64,000 nt of DNA, taken from NCBI RefSeq assembly GCF_020283565.1, contig NC_060062.1:59722409-59786408 (forward strand), in the 5' to 3' direction. The notes under the pieces are model-generated. The model made no database searches. It was not told the origin of the DNA and saw only the letters and a program-made list of their open reading frames with translations. This stretch comes from Trifolium pratense. Its lineage: Eukaryota > Streptophyta > Magnoliopsida > Fabales > Fabaceae. The first letter of the stretch is position 1, and each line of letters begins with the position of its first letter. The position numbers were made by a program, and so were the translations under genes. This document shows, one piece after another, positions 11,460-28,741 of the stretch.

Positions 11460-11912
11460 TAAATCAATACATTGGACACCACAGTTTCATCCAAAACCCT
11501 AAGACATTGAATTTATGGACTTCTTACTTATATGTTGTTCAATCTCAACACAATCCTATCGTCTACTAATGGAGATCCGATTGAAACCACAGTTTTACTA
11601 TGTATGAACTGACTTAACATAAAAAATAACACTAAAAAGATCATGACCTGAAACCTTATAACAAGGAGCACACTTTAAATCTCAAACTCTTTTCACCAGG
11701 CCAATACAAGGGGTTAGGAGTTACAAGAACACCAAAGATTAGAACAAGTTACTCCAAATTTTGAATAGAAAATTTATTACACTCTAAGAGCAAAAAAATC
11801 ATAGTTGTATTACAATTAATTTATAAGGAAAAAAGAAAGAAAAAAAAATGTACAAACCAACTCATGGCAAGATATAATTGATAAAAACAAAGATAATTTA
11901 TTTCCACAATCT
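11460..11912. other. 3' flank of the receptor kinase
   Basis: Downstream sequence of the minus-strand kinase gene, probably including its 3' UTR. No other feature seen. Confidence 0.3.
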
Positions 11913-14730
11913 CTAAACTCTTTTCTCCAAGTAAGAAGAATCTACAGGATAAAGATCAGTAGCTACTGAAGAAGATGTAGCAGTCCATGGTCCTTCTTCC
12001 ATTGATATACTATGGTCTTTATAATATTGTCTCATTGCTTCCATTTTTTTCTCATCCAACACTTCACTTGACTCTAAAATCAGTTCTTTAATAGCAATTT
12101 TACCTTCTAACATGCTTACCACGGAAGACATTGCTGGCCTAAGTGCTGAAGTTACATTAGTGCATAATAGTGCTACATTTATCATTACCATTGCTTCTTG
12201 TTTGTTGAAATTTGAACCCAATCTTTTATCAACTAGCTCTAATAGATTATTTTCCTCTTTCAAGACATGTGCCTAGTAAATAGAATAATATAATTAAATT
12301 GATTTCAAAATTTGAAGTTTAAAATAACGATCTAATTGAAACGCTTATTTTTAAAAGGCGATAGGTACGAATATAATTAACACTGGAATACTTACCCAAT
12401 CAAGAAGATGGAATGCTTCTGATCCTTTTTGTCGAAGAGTGGTATTGTTACTACCATGTAAGATTTCCAAGGCGACGATTCCAAAACTATAGACATCTGC
12501 TTTGTCGGTCAAATAACCATGCATAGCATATTCTGGAGCCATATATCCACTGCATAATTTTAAAAAATTATTAGCAACATTATGATATTATTAATGACAA
12601 AATCTCTTGTTTTAGTTTGTGAATCACCTCATTGTTCATAGGGACCTCGAATCATGCATATCATACATGTAAAATATTTTTTTGATAAAATTTCCACAAA
12701 GTAAATTTAATTATAAGAGCTTACTATGTCCCGGCGATTCGAGTGCTAATGTGAGTGTTCTCCTCTTCATCGAGTTTGGCCAAACCAAAATCAGATATCT
12801 TCGGATTGAGATCTTTATCAAGCAACACATTAGTTGCCTTGATGTCTCTATGAACAACCTTCAATCTTGATTCTTCATGGAGATATGCTAAACCTCTAGC
12901 AATACCAACACAAATCTTGTATCTTGTTGGCCAATCCAATTTTATTTGGTGTTCTGCAGCCCCTTTATTTATGAAAGATATAAATATAAAAAAAAAAAAT
13001 GATACCATTTAGTAATTGACATAAGTTAGAAAATGTGGAGTATATATATAATTGACGAACAAAGTTAATCGATCGATCATATAGGAAGAATTACCAAATA
13101 AAGCGCGAGCAAGACTATTATTTTCCAAATATTCATATATTAACATTAACTGATCTCCTTCCACACAACATCCATAGAGTTTAACAAGATGAGGGTGGTT
13201 CAACGCTGAAATCATGCCGATTTCATTTAAAAATTCGCGATTCCCTTGCTTTGATTTAGCAGAAAGTTGCTTGACTGCTACCAATGTACCATCTGATAGA
13301 CGCCCCTGCATTTCAAACAATGTTTTGTATAATTATAGTTTTTAAAGTTTGAAAATGAATATTCACTAAATATTACTTAACAATTAACATTATAATGAAT
13401 ACGCGACAACATAATACCTTGTATACTGGACCAAATCCTCCTTCTCCAATCTTATTGGCAATGTCAAAGTTATTTGTTGCTCCTTTGATTTGTCTTACAT
13501 TAAATAAACTCATTTGTAGGTCTAAACCCTTTACCTCTGTTAATTGATGCAAAATAAAGATCAATTAACTGCTCAAACTTAGTTATGTACTAAACATGCA
13601 TAAGTTTATTCTTGGCACATGAAAAGTCCATAAGTTTTCTATATAGTTACCTCTTTCTAAAGAGCTTTTCTTTCCAAAATAGCCTTTTCGCCGAAGAATA
13701 ACAAATAATAGGATGATAACAATGGCTACTGCAGCCACAATTCCAACCACAGCTCCTGCAGATATGCTGCTACTTCCACTTTCGGAAGGAGGGGTAAAAT
13801 CTGAAAGTTTGATCAGATCAAAACACGGACATGGTTTTAAATTGAGATCGCAATATAAAGGATTGTGAAGTGTCTGCATCGGCTGAATTGATTTTCAAAT
13901 TTTACTACAATAAAGGTTTCGAGCATATCTGCAATTATGACCGCAACTGCAATTTAAAACTTTAGGTAGTATGAGATTATGTACATACAAATTATAACCT
14001 ACCTGGTTCAACAGTTATTGCTGATATAAGAGGACCATATACTCCTCTAGATGGTATACTAGTTGTCCCTTTCCCGGCCCAATATAAGCGAATCTCCAAG
14101 GTATTATGACTTACAACAGCAGTGAATGGTTTCGTGATTGCCTTACCAATTCTTCCGGCTTCTTTTGCAATATTGAAGTCCTTTTGTACTAACTCTCCCT
14201 ATTACATTTCAACTCAAACATTAATACTTCAATTCATAAGGATTAAAAGCCGAATTATATATATACATATAGAGTCAGGAATGAGGATCTGTTGACTTTT
14301 ATATATTTGAATAGATAGACAATAGATGACTTAAGTATGAATAAATGATAGCCTTGTACCTGAATATAGATATCGAATATACGCCTTCCTAGGCTGTTAT
14401 ATGTTTGATCATCAGTGAAAATGATTTCCGAAAAATGTAGATTTACTGTGTAGTTTCCATTTCCCATGCAAAATCCATAATAAGTCAAAGATGTAGGAGA
14501 AACTCGTGCATTCTTGAATAGTTCAGAATTGGCCACAGAAGTATCTGACATGATATAAGAGTTAGAGCCATCGATATCCATGAAGTTACCGGTGGTGCTA
14601 AATGCCCAAGTTTTACCCCCACTCTGGTGGAAGCTAGTTGGTCCTGCTGTATCCGTATCATCGTCATATGTGCTTCCATTGACTGTTACCAACCCTCCAC
14701 CACAGTTTATATGAAGAGCATATGATGAAG
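11913..14730 (-). pseudogene. Malectin-domain receptor kinase (LRR-VIII type) lacking its LRR and start exons
   Basis: Eight exons with good splice sites stay in one frame: 14360-14730, 14003-14198, 13651-13800, 13418-13536, 13095-13305, 12725-12962, 12396-12549 and 11913-12272, giving 598 residues. In order: malectin-like domain (ALHINCGGG, GRRIFDIYIQ), one membrane helix (AGAVVGIVAAVAIVIILLFV), then a Ser/Thr kinase with [36 protein letters not shown] and APEYA, all key residues present. The best relatives are kinases of the Arabidopsis At1g53430/At1g53440 type, which carry LRRs before the malectin domain. Here exon one begins at a splice acceptor, no in-frame ATG is available, and the F-box gene lies just upstream on the same strand, so the LRR exons are lost. 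It may be a dead 5'-truncated copy; a novel short start exon in 14731-15142 cannot be excluded. Confidence 0.8.
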
Positions 14731-14867
14731 CTGGCACAAGCAAAATAAAGTGAGAAATTACTCAAATATTAAGCAAGGTAAGAAAATTATATGATGAAAA
14801 ATAAATCTTCCATCAAAATTATTTTTCTATTATTTTGGATTATCTGCCATCACTGCTTGCACGCTTT

Positions 14868-14925
14868 CACGCAGTCAACACATCAGTAATCTCAATCTAA
14901 CATCCACTGATGTGCTGACTGCGTG
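14868..14925. repeat. 19-bp inverted repeat (snap-back remnant)
   Basis: Arms 14868-14886 (CACGCAGTCAACACATCAG) and 14907-14925 (CTGATGTGCTGACTGCGTG) pair with one mismatch around a 20-base loop, and pairing continues imperfectly outwards. It looks like a MITE core. It sits just upstream of the truncated kinase, near the likely breakpoint. Confidence 0.5.
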
Positions 14926-15142
14926 GATGTGTGCAATCGGTGACTGCAGGGAAGCCGAATTTGAGTATAGAAGGATAGAAGCCGAAGCCAAATTATGAGT
15001 TTCATGAATGTTTTTGATATATGAAACATGACATGAAAATGTTGAATCAATAGTGAAATCTTAGCAGTCAATAGTAACTTCACCGCCAACAGAACTGTCC
15101 TTGATTACATTTAATATGCTTTGATAATGCCCGCCCTGTTTG

Positions 15143-16411
15143 CTAATAACCTAACCAAGCAGATGGTATTGGCTGAAACCGACTCTTAGCACATGCCAAC
15201 ATATCATAATAATCTACTTCATGGTTGAAGCAATCACGAAAATCAGTAAAAAGCTTCTCAAACACCCTCCATTGAACTTTGATTGATCTAGTGTAAGGGT
15301 ATGGAAGAAAAACCTGCTGAAAATGAGATTGCATAGTTATAAATTAGATGGTCCTAAAGAGACAAAATTTTGATAACAAATAACAAAACACAGAAAAAAG
15401 ACTTGAAGAAAACTTATTAGTAACTAAAACTCACATCCCCTTCTTGTGCAAGGCGTTTAAGTAAGCAAAAAGTATGGTGGTTCTCTTCCAAATTATCAAG
15501 AACTGCGAGCCAAACTCGTGATGCAAGTTCATGGGCTACATCTCTTGACTTGCCACAACCAATGAACTGATCTGCTAAATTTTAAAAAGGAATCATCAAA
15601 GTTCTTCTAATAACTAGTTAGCTTTAATTCCCACTTATCTTTTCTTAAAAACATAAAGAAAAGATGTAAGTTTAAGTTTAACAATGAAAGTAAAGAGGGT
15701 GGGGCATGGTACATACATACCAATCATGGTTCCATGAAGTATTCCATTATGAGGAGGCATAATAGAAAGTTGAAGCTGCTCTTTCAAAAACAGATAACTG
15801 TGCCCAACAATCTCATCTACTTGTATATCAGGATCACAACCAAATATTTGTTCACTTATATGTAAGGCCATGAATCTCCTAAAATCATTAACATATATAA
15901 TAGCAATTCAATTTGTCAAACATTAATTAAGAACATGTAATATAATATAGACTATAAACTTTAGTATTACTATTATACTAGTATTAGCTCTAATTAACAT
16001 TAACATTAATAATAGTACCAACAAATTAGTTGATTGTGCTCTCAGTTTGAGAATTTGAATCCTAACTAAAACAATTAGACTTAACTTATCATTCGGCCGA
16101 ACACTGGATTACTAAGATTCATTCGGCTGAAAATTTAAGGATCAAGAGAAAGAAAATGTTACCTACCTCTTGGCTAAACCTGGAGGAATAGGTCCAGGCA
16201 AATTTTGAGAAGGATTGGTGAATGGATAGATGTGAGAAAGAGCAGCTTGCCAGAAACATTCTGTTCGGAAAAGGGATGCCCACTGCTTCTTGACACATGA
16301 TATCTGTGTCCAATCACTCACTCCTGTTCTTATGAATATCTCTATCACAACATGATCTGGAAGTTTCTCTATATCAATTATCTCTTTTGAGTTCTTCCTC
16401 TCCATACCCAA
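15143..16411 (-). CDS. F-box protein
   Basis: Four exons, 16167-16411, 15721-15878, 15435-15571 and 15143-15313, join in frame to 236 residues. The N-terminus is an F-box (residues about 15-55: EKLPDHVVIEIF, then QWASLFRTECFW), the SKP1-binding module of SCF ubiquitin ligases. The C-terminal 170 residues (VGHSYLFLKEQ, ASRVWLAVLDNLEE, YYDMLACAKSRF) contain no Kelch, LRR or other repeat that I recognise, so the substrate is unknown. The start could be either of two close in-frame ATGs (16411 or 16405). A near-identical copy of the promoter and first half of exon 1 opens the window. Confidence 0.8.
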
Positions 16412-16605
16412 TCAATGGAGTACTTTCTATGTCTTCTGTTCATGTATGTATATAAGATAAATTGGCACGCATTCATTATTTATTATGATATGATGATGGA
16501 CATTGATTGGTTGATAAACAATTGAGTATTATTTATTTATTTATTATTTGGGGATGCTGTCTGTTGCTTTTGCTATTTTACCACCAAACTACCAATTATT
16601 TTAAT

Positions 16606-17259
16606 TTTAGCCAAAATAAAGAGTGTACTTAATTGCTTGCTGGTCCATACTGTAGGTTGCAGCTATGGATGGGTTCCCATATTTCTGGCTGTCTTCCCAT
16701 CACCCTAATAATATTACTTCCTCCTCTGCTTATATTGAAGTTCGGAAGGAGTGTATCACTATGTCTGTCACTGTAACAATCAAGTTCCAATCCATTTTCA
16801 TATTATCAACACTTTTATTTAGATTTTCTAATTTCCATTTAGGCTCGTATTGAGCCTCTTTCCTCCAAGAGGGCTCTCGAGTATTAGGCAGATTAAATTC
16901 CATAGACAACTTGACAAGATTTCAAGTAAGATAAACTATTTGGTAGATTCAATCTTAATGCCAGGTTTGGTGAGACTCATTAAGATGGAAGCTTTTTACT
17001 TGAGATAACAGTTCAGAGTATAACATATAAACTTTGTTTATAACATATAGCCTTTGTTTACCATTTTGTTCAAAGGATGCTTTGTTTAAATGCACAATTT
17101 AAAGAGCTACCAGCTAGACATTTGATATTAAAAAGATACATTGAACACAAACTATTTTTTCCTCTCTATATAGCCAGTTCCACAATTACGGTACGGCTCA
17201 TCGAGTATTACTGTAACTGCTGACAACCAGTACAGTCTTAAACTACTGATCAATGCTCA
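16606..17259. other. Intergenic spacer
   Basis: Lies between the F-box promoter and the 3' end of the fibrillin gene. No gene or repeat recognised. Confidence 0.3.
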
Positions 17260-20200
17260 TTAGTAAAGTGATTGGGCTCTCGTAAACACAAATACACCTC
17301 CTCCACCAACAGCACGACCCAAAAGCATATTATCATCCAAGTAACTCAGGTAATATAGTCCTCCTACCGATTCTCTACAATCCAAAAGAGCATCATGTGC
17401 GTAATTTTTAAATAAAGACACTAACTATTTTAGTTTTCAACAAAGTGGCCCAACATAAATATACCTTCCCGGACTCACAGGAATTTGAGCTTTGAAAGCA
17501 CGGAGATATTGCAAGATCTGCAGGAGAAAAGCACACTGTGTAAGTTAACTGTTATGTCATACTTACATAGCTGGTCTGCACTAGTTCTCATTCACATAAA
17601 AATATATCGCCAAAGTTTTGGATTTGATGCAGAAACAGTCGTGACATAAGAAACGGGTGTCAGTGGTATCTCATTTTGAATGCCAGTAAGTGCGTTCAAA
17701 TAAAATTTACAACGGATAAAACTAAGGTTGATTTACCTGCAAATTTATAAAAGATCGAGGTAGTATTGCTGGAGCTATTAGAGCCTGCAACTGTTCACTA
17801 ATATTTATATCTTGAACTGTGATCTGCCAAGTATACTTGCACATTTGTTATAACAGCATCATACCAATTGAAGAAGGAAATGTCATATTCATACTACAAT
17901 ATCAATAATAAATGAGTATCTTTTTCTCAATATATAAATGAGTATCTTTTTCTCAATATTAGTGATGTGGAAGTGACATTTGAGGGACTACCATCATAAT
18001 AACAAATCAGATTATATTAAGCTCCAACATTTCTTCAGAAGTGAACAGTAATGCATAAACCATATAACAAAATATGGAGATGGGGCATGGAAAAAATGTT
18101 ATTACTCATAAGGGAAAATTACACTCACCTCCCCTCACATTTGTTTAAATAACACACACATCCCCTCTATTTTTAAAACATACATGCACCTCCCTTATTT
18201 GTTTAATAAGTGACATGATATTCCTGCTCAACACCAACAGTGTTTACTTAGTTAACAGAATGCATCCTCGTAGTTGAAGAAACGAAACACACAATATCCT
18301 CTGTTTCCATCTTCAAAATCCAAAACATAGCAAGTTAAAAAGAAACCCCTACATTTAAATGCACGAAAAAAAAAACACCGTAATGCAAAGTGATTAATGA
18401 GCCACAACATATTATAACAACCGTAATGTATGGGTAAACAAGAGGCATGTAACTTGAGTTCGTGCAAGGATATGGCGCATGCAATTGATTTCTCAATATC
18501 TTGACGGATTGGGTTGTATCAGAAGAAATTTCAGAATAAAAACAGAACATAGGAAGAGAATTTCAGGGACGTGTTGATGAGAATGAAAGAAGCAAGAAGA
18601 CGTTCTTATTTCCGAAGGAAGTTACCAAAGATGCATAGTTAAATTGTAGGAAGGTCAATTCAAAAGGCTCTAATGGTGCTAAACGGCGTATGTAAGTAAG
18701 GGGAGCTGAATGTTTTTTTAAAAATAGAGGAGGTGTGTGTCATTTAAGCAAACATGAAGGGATGAGAGTGTAATTTCCCCTACTTATAATGAATATCAAA
18801 CACAAAATTGAAAGTGGATGATCACTACAAAAATTGAACAAACCTCTTTTAAGAAGAGAAGGGGAAACTATATATTGTAAGAATATCCAACATCTGCTTA
18901 GGCATAATGTTATCTCAACCAAGTAATAAACATGTTCATGGAAATTAAAATGATTACCTCTTGAAACTGAAGGTAGATATTACGGACAGATACAAGAGTA
19001 AACTTGGCAGATACAAGCAATGTAGCACCTTCTTGTTCCTGCATGATGTAGTCCGAGATTAATTTTTATTATTAATTGGTCACAAGGTGAGAGCGCCAAA
19101 GCTCAACCATAAGTAATTCATTCAGTGGGATATTTCCAATCATCTACAGTTAGGCTAGGTGTTAACAAAAGAACAATATGTGCAACTTCTAGAAACAAAG
19201 GAAGTAGGTTTTAACTAGTATTAGATCATCTCACTTCCCACAAATTTGGGCACACCCTTTAATACAGAAACAGTGAAATTCTCAGTCAGAATGCAAATCA
19301 TGGGTCTTGAACTTACCCAATGTGTCTACTGGCTACTGCAGTGGAAGCTAAACTGTTAAAGAGCAAGTTATGTCCACGGAGATTTACAACAACAACAGTA
19401 AACAGAAAGCTCAAATGTTCTTGATCCAAATTTTTATTTTTTTCCCCCCAGGATGAACTATAACTATATCAATATGGGCATACTTTGTCGAAATCCCCAA
19501 AGACCAAATCCTATGCAATGCATATTATCGAAATAGTAAATAACACTGTCAAATGTATACATAAGTTATCATTATTATTGGTAGTAACAGGAATAAAAAT
19601 GAAAAATTGTTTTGTCTCCTTTTATTTTATATGTCTGTTGTTGTTAGCTAAGAAGTTATTGTTAGTCAGCTAATTTGATAAGTCCAATTCAATTCTTTAA
19701 GATTGGGAAAACGGTGTGGTGAACAGTAACAATAGAGAATAGACTCTGAAAAATCTGTAACAAGCATGTAGGTACATATTCTCTTCAAGGTTTATATGAT
19801 CCCAGTCTCACTATCAAAATAGGGTCAAGTCCCCTCTATGAGGAATATTCTGAAAGATAAATCGACCTCTTGTTCATTGTCAAATTCCAATGTATAAAAG
19901 TCCTAGTACTCCAGAATGACAAGATGCCCATTTTTTTTATTTTTTTTTGAAAACTTGGTATCCGGTCTTAGGACAAGATGCCCATTTTCTAATCCCTCCT
20001 TTCTATTTATAAGTAACACGCCTTATTTATTTCTTCTAAATAACCCGGCATAATTAACTAACTAGTTTATTAAATAACAGCTTCTTAACTAACCATAACA
20101 GATAGACCTATCAGAATTCTAAGAGAGTATAATCAAGAGTCAAATGATGGGGAGTGAAACAATGAAGTATGGTGAGAGTTAGTTAGGGAAATCAAAAGTC

Positions 20201-21048
20201 ACTGAACGAGTTTCACAAGTATGTACTTGTACCGGGCGAGATACTATGGCCCAATTCGCCTAAGCCCAATAACCATTTCAATGGGCTGATTGCCGGAGAA
20301 GGGGTCAAGCCCATTTGAACACGTCCAAGGCTCCACTCACCATACAACCATACCCTCCGAACCCTAAGGAAGTGAGGGCCGATGATATAGCACGATGGGA
20401 TACACGTCCCCCTTGAGGCGGAACCGCCATGTAAGAATGTGGGACAGAAATATCTCACCCCCTACGGTTACGGCCGGGCCTATATATAGGACCCTTTTCA
20501 TTTCCAAAAAGGACACGTTCCAGATACTTAATTACCATAAAGCTTAGACCTAGAGTATTATCTAGCTAAGTGCATACCCCCTCAATCCTTTGCATGAACA
20601 GTACTTAATCGCAACCCTGTAAGTCAGAAAGGAAGGGTGTTATTTTACCTCTAACAAATTTGGAATACTCCATTGGACAATATTGCGAATAACACCTCCT
20701 CCATTAGAGTTATCACGACATTCAAATTTCTGAAATATCTGTCCAACCTATCTCATGAATCACAGAACAAAACAAGGTAATTCAAGTAAAATGGTAAGAA
20801 AACATGGAATTGTTGAGGTGAGGGATGATAGTAAAAGGCATAGTTAGTTAGTTAGTTAGTTAGTATACTTGGAAAAAAGGAAGTGTAGCAGCAGCTTGAA
20901 AGAGAATGAGAACATCAGAAGCGGAAGTATATTGTAGGCGCCACGTCCCATCCAAGTTGTTGAGATCAATTGGGTGACCCAAGTTTGTTCCTTCCACATT
21001 CACCTGGCAATGGATAACATAACATTGAAGAATGTGAGTAATAGAAAA

Positions 21049-21104
<56 letters not shown>

Positions 21105-21525
21105 AGCAAAGGAAGAGAAGAGAATAGTAACTAACAAGAGCTTCCTCGATAGAAGAACGTTGAAGAGGAGTTGTTAAGAGTCCCCTCTGTGTGTCTCGGA
21201 CAGAGGTTAAAAGCTCGTGCTTTTTGTTCTCTAACTCTGAATCATATGCCTTCAAATTAAAACAACAAAAAAAATTAGTAATGAATGAATGAAGTAGGCT
21301 GCCAATTGAGTTGAGTGAATGAATGAAAAAGAAAGGGAACCTGACCTGAGCAGCAGATGGCATGGCCATGGAAATGGACAACAATTTCCTCCTCCTCCTA
21401 TTAACAACATTGCTGCTGCATTTGAAATTGAAATTGTAGTTGTTGTGTGTGTGCCTTCTACTACTACTACTACATAATAGTGGTGGTACTGGTGATGATG
21501 AATTGAAAACCAAGTCCATTCCCAT
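17260..21525 (-). CDS. Plastid-lipid-associated protein / fibrillin (PAP10/PAP12-like)
   Basis: Eight exons join in frame to 287 residues: 21346-21525, 21136-21249, 20869-21003, 20649-20747, 18958-19038, 17737-17823, 17465-17517 and 17260-17374. The N-terminus is rich in Ser, Arg and Asn with few acidic residues, as in a chloroplast transit peptide. The PAP/fibrillin domain follows, with the lipocalin-like signature DLNNLDGTWRLQYTS, then LPFFQVGQIFQKFEC, and it ends in the typical YYLSYLDDNMLLGRA and GGVFVFTRAQ. Fibrillins bind lipids in plastoglobules and thylakoids. Length matches the short single-domain members. Introns carry a (TAG)n tract, a solo LTR and a TIR element, yet all splice sites look intact. 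The ATG at 21525 is chosen; a second in-frame ATG follows two codons later. Confidence 0.88.
18111..18780. mobile_element. TIR element in a fibrillin intron
   Basis: A 670-bp insertion with long, imperfect inverted ends: AGGGAAAATTACACTCACCT on the left and the complement GGGGAAATTACACTCTCATC from the right, pairing for about 70 bases. The flanking 8-mers are TACTCATA and TACTTATA, a likely target duplication with one change. No transposase frame. An 8-bp target would fit hAT, but a Mutator origin is also possible. Confidence 0.6.
20228..20600 (+). mobile_element. Solo LTR in a fibrillin intron
   Basis: A 373-bp block starts TGTACCGGGCGAG and ends GCATGAACA, flanked by the 5-bp duplication GTACT (20223-20227, 20601-20605). 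It has an LTR-like promoter: GGCCTATATATAGGACCC near 20477 with a TATA box. No second LTR, primer site or coding part is nearby, so it is the product of LTR-LTR recombination. It has higher GC than its surroundings. Orientation is inferred from the TATA box. Confidence 0.75.
21049..21104. repeat. (TAG)n microsatellite in fibrillin intron 2
   Basis: About 18 perfect trinucleotide units between the exons at 21003 and 21136. Confidence 0.95.
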
Positions 21526-21782
21526 TTCACTCAAACACAAACAAACAACACGCTATCTGAAACATAATCAAATCCAATATGCTATTATTAATTAGGAATA
21601 GGATGGATTATTATTATTATTATTCCCAAAATAATCAACAACTGAGTGAGGACCCAAATTAACCAACCTGTTTTCCCTTTCCTTCTTTCTCGGCGGACGC
21701 TCACATTCTTGCCATCACACAATTTTTATTTAATTCCTTTTTTCATACTAAATCCAACTAAATAACACATTATTATCAAAAA

Positions 21783-21866
21783 GTCAGGATGGCCGAGTGG
21801 TCTAAGGCGCCAGACTCAAGTTCTGGTTCTCGTGAGAGAGCGTGGGTTCAAATCCCACTTCTGACA
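21783..21866 (+). tRNA. tRNA-Leu (CAA)
   Basis: An 84-base cloverleaf: acceptor stem GTCAGGA / TTCTGAC with discriminator A, D-arm box TGGCCGAGTGG, anticodon stem CCAGA/TCTGG with loop CTCAAGT (anticodon CAA, 21817-21819, decoding UUG), the long variable arm typical of Leu, and T-arm GTGGGTTCAAATCCCAC. No intron interrupts the anticodon loop. A T-run for Pol III termination follows directly. Confidence 0.95.
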
Positions 21867-22842
21867 ATTATTTTATTTTTTTTCCTTTCCTTTATTGGAG
21901 AAGTTAATTTTGACAATTTTTTTTTTTTTCCTTTCCTTTATTGGAGAAGTTAATTTTCCCCAAATACGTATTCACAAATATTTTATAATTACCTAATTAC
22001 CCCCATAGTCTCCCTCAATTTTCTTGGAAGACCTTAAATTTTAGTTGTAATTTAATTTCTTGAAAGTCTATGTTTGAATTTCCTTGGAATACCTTAATTT
22101 TAGTTGTAATTTGATTCAAAGTCTGTGTTGGAATTTAATTTCTTAAATTTGCAAATTATTTTCAAATGTGTTGCGGGTTTGGGTTTGGGTGGGAAAAACC
22201 CGAACCCAATGGGTGTGGGCGTGGGTGTTGTTTTGTCACCCGAACAGTCTTTGGGTTTGGGTGATGATTTCGGGTGTGAGTTTGGTAAGTGTCAAACCCG
22301 CACCCATGGGCGCCCGTTGCCATCCCTAGGAGAGCATCCTTCAGTCTAATGCTTTAAGGGTGCTTCACCCTCGTTCTTGATTTTATTTTTTATTTTTTAT
22401 TTTTTTTCCTCTTTTTGCTATTGTGCCAAAAAAAAAACTCACACGTATAAATGAGGGAGCAGAGTTCGAACTCTGATTATGATGTCCGATCTAATAATTT
22501 CGGCATTATTTTGTCGGTTGAACTAAGACTCACGCATATAAGTGAGGGACCAGAGTTTGAACTACGATTATGGCGTCCAATTGAATAATTTCGGCGTTTT
22601 TTGTCTGTTGAACTAAGACTTGTGAACCGAGAATTTAATTTTTATACATTGTTAGTATATAAAATTTTACACAATTAACATATCACGGTTATTGTCCCAC
22701 AAACTTAATTAAGTTGGCAGAGACATTGTATTATATATTCAAGGACCGGAGCTCGAACCCCATACATCTCACTTATTTATTTTAAATGTAATTTTTTTTT
22801 TGTTATTAGAGTACTTGACAAAAAAAACATAGTTATTTATTC
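21867..22842. other. Spacer with MITE and SINE-like fragments
   Basis: About 22160-22336 is rich in GGGTTTGGG/CCCGAACCC and ends GTTGCCATCCCTAGG, the end sequence of a hAT-type MITE like the one at 39951. 22437-22527 and 22528-22617 are two diverged copies of a 90-base unit with a GAGTTCGAACTC motif. Near 22750 lies another tRNA-like B-box (GGAGCTCGAACCCC). These look like SINE or tRNA-derived debris. No gene. Confidence 0.5.
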
Positions 22843-23613
22843 ATTTGTCTGCTACTTGATTTTCTTTTGGTTTGGTAGCTTTCCTTTTATGTATTTTCGT
22901 ACTTTGTTATTCACTTGATGACATTGATATGTTGATTAAGATCTTTGGCCCAGTGCCGGAGACTATATATATTTCTCTCATGCAAATGAGTCATATACAT
23001 TATATTTTATTCTTAAAACATTACCTCACCTCTTCTGACTTAAATGTCGTAGCATGTATAACTATAAAACTCCCCTCACATTCACCGAAATAGAAGATTT
23101 GTACACTTTGATATGATAAGATCATATACATGTATTTATTTATTTTGACCTCTTCAATTGTCACTCTAATTAATAATTAATAAAAAAAAATTACTTATGA
23201 ATTATTATTATGAATAAAAGAGGAAAAACAAGTTGGGTGAATGAATAACACAAAGACAAAAGAATTCCAATCTAAGAGGTGAATATAATTGAGTGAACAT
23301 GACAATAAACTTGACCAATAATGAATTGAAGAGTGAAATCTGTATCTGGCGACGTGGGAGTGGAAGTAAGTATACATGTTTGGATGATATTTATATATTT
23401 ATTTATTTTATAATAATAATAATAATCTGAAAAATAAAATAAAATATAAAATAAATAATAAATAAGTAAATGAATTGAAGACGCACATGACACGTACATA
23501 CATACTGTTAGAAAATGAAACGAGAGAGGAAAGAGCGTCCTCCAATCCAAATCCAGTTTTGGTATAGTACACGATACATGTGTCCGCACCCAATCATTTT
23601 TGTTTTGTTTATA

Positions 23614-23655
<42 letters not shown>

Positions 23656-23883
23656 AAAACAAGCAAGCACCACCACAACAACACAAAGGCACTCAGTCTC
23701 ACATCAATGATATAAGAAACAAACAGAGCATAAGAGAGAAGTTTGTTCCAATCCATTATTCATTCATTCATACTCTCTTTTCTCTGTTCTTCTATCTATC
23801 TCCGTGGATCCCGTGTTCATCGGAGGGTTGGGTTTTAATTTATTATTCTCTCAGATCTTCAATTTCAATCCCCGATCTCAAAA
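22843..23883 (+). promoter_or_regulatory. Promoter and 5' UTR region of the V-ATPase A gene
   Basis: Upstream sequence of the gene at 23884, with an (AAT)n tract at about 23617-23648 and a pyrimidine-rich leader (CTCTCTTTTCTCTGTTC near 23772). About 800 bases of it are also present near 640-1812. I did not place a TATA box with confidence. Confidence 0.5.

Positions 23884-28741
<4,858 letters not shown>

Noticed and set aside
20213..20458. Minus-strand open frame of 81 codons
   Set aside because: It lies within the solo LTR and reads against its promoter direction.
22160..22336. Telomere-like GGGTTTGGGTTTGGG
   Set aside because: Too short and irregular for an interstitial telomere; the end GTTGCCATCCCTAGG identifies a hAT-type MITE fragment.
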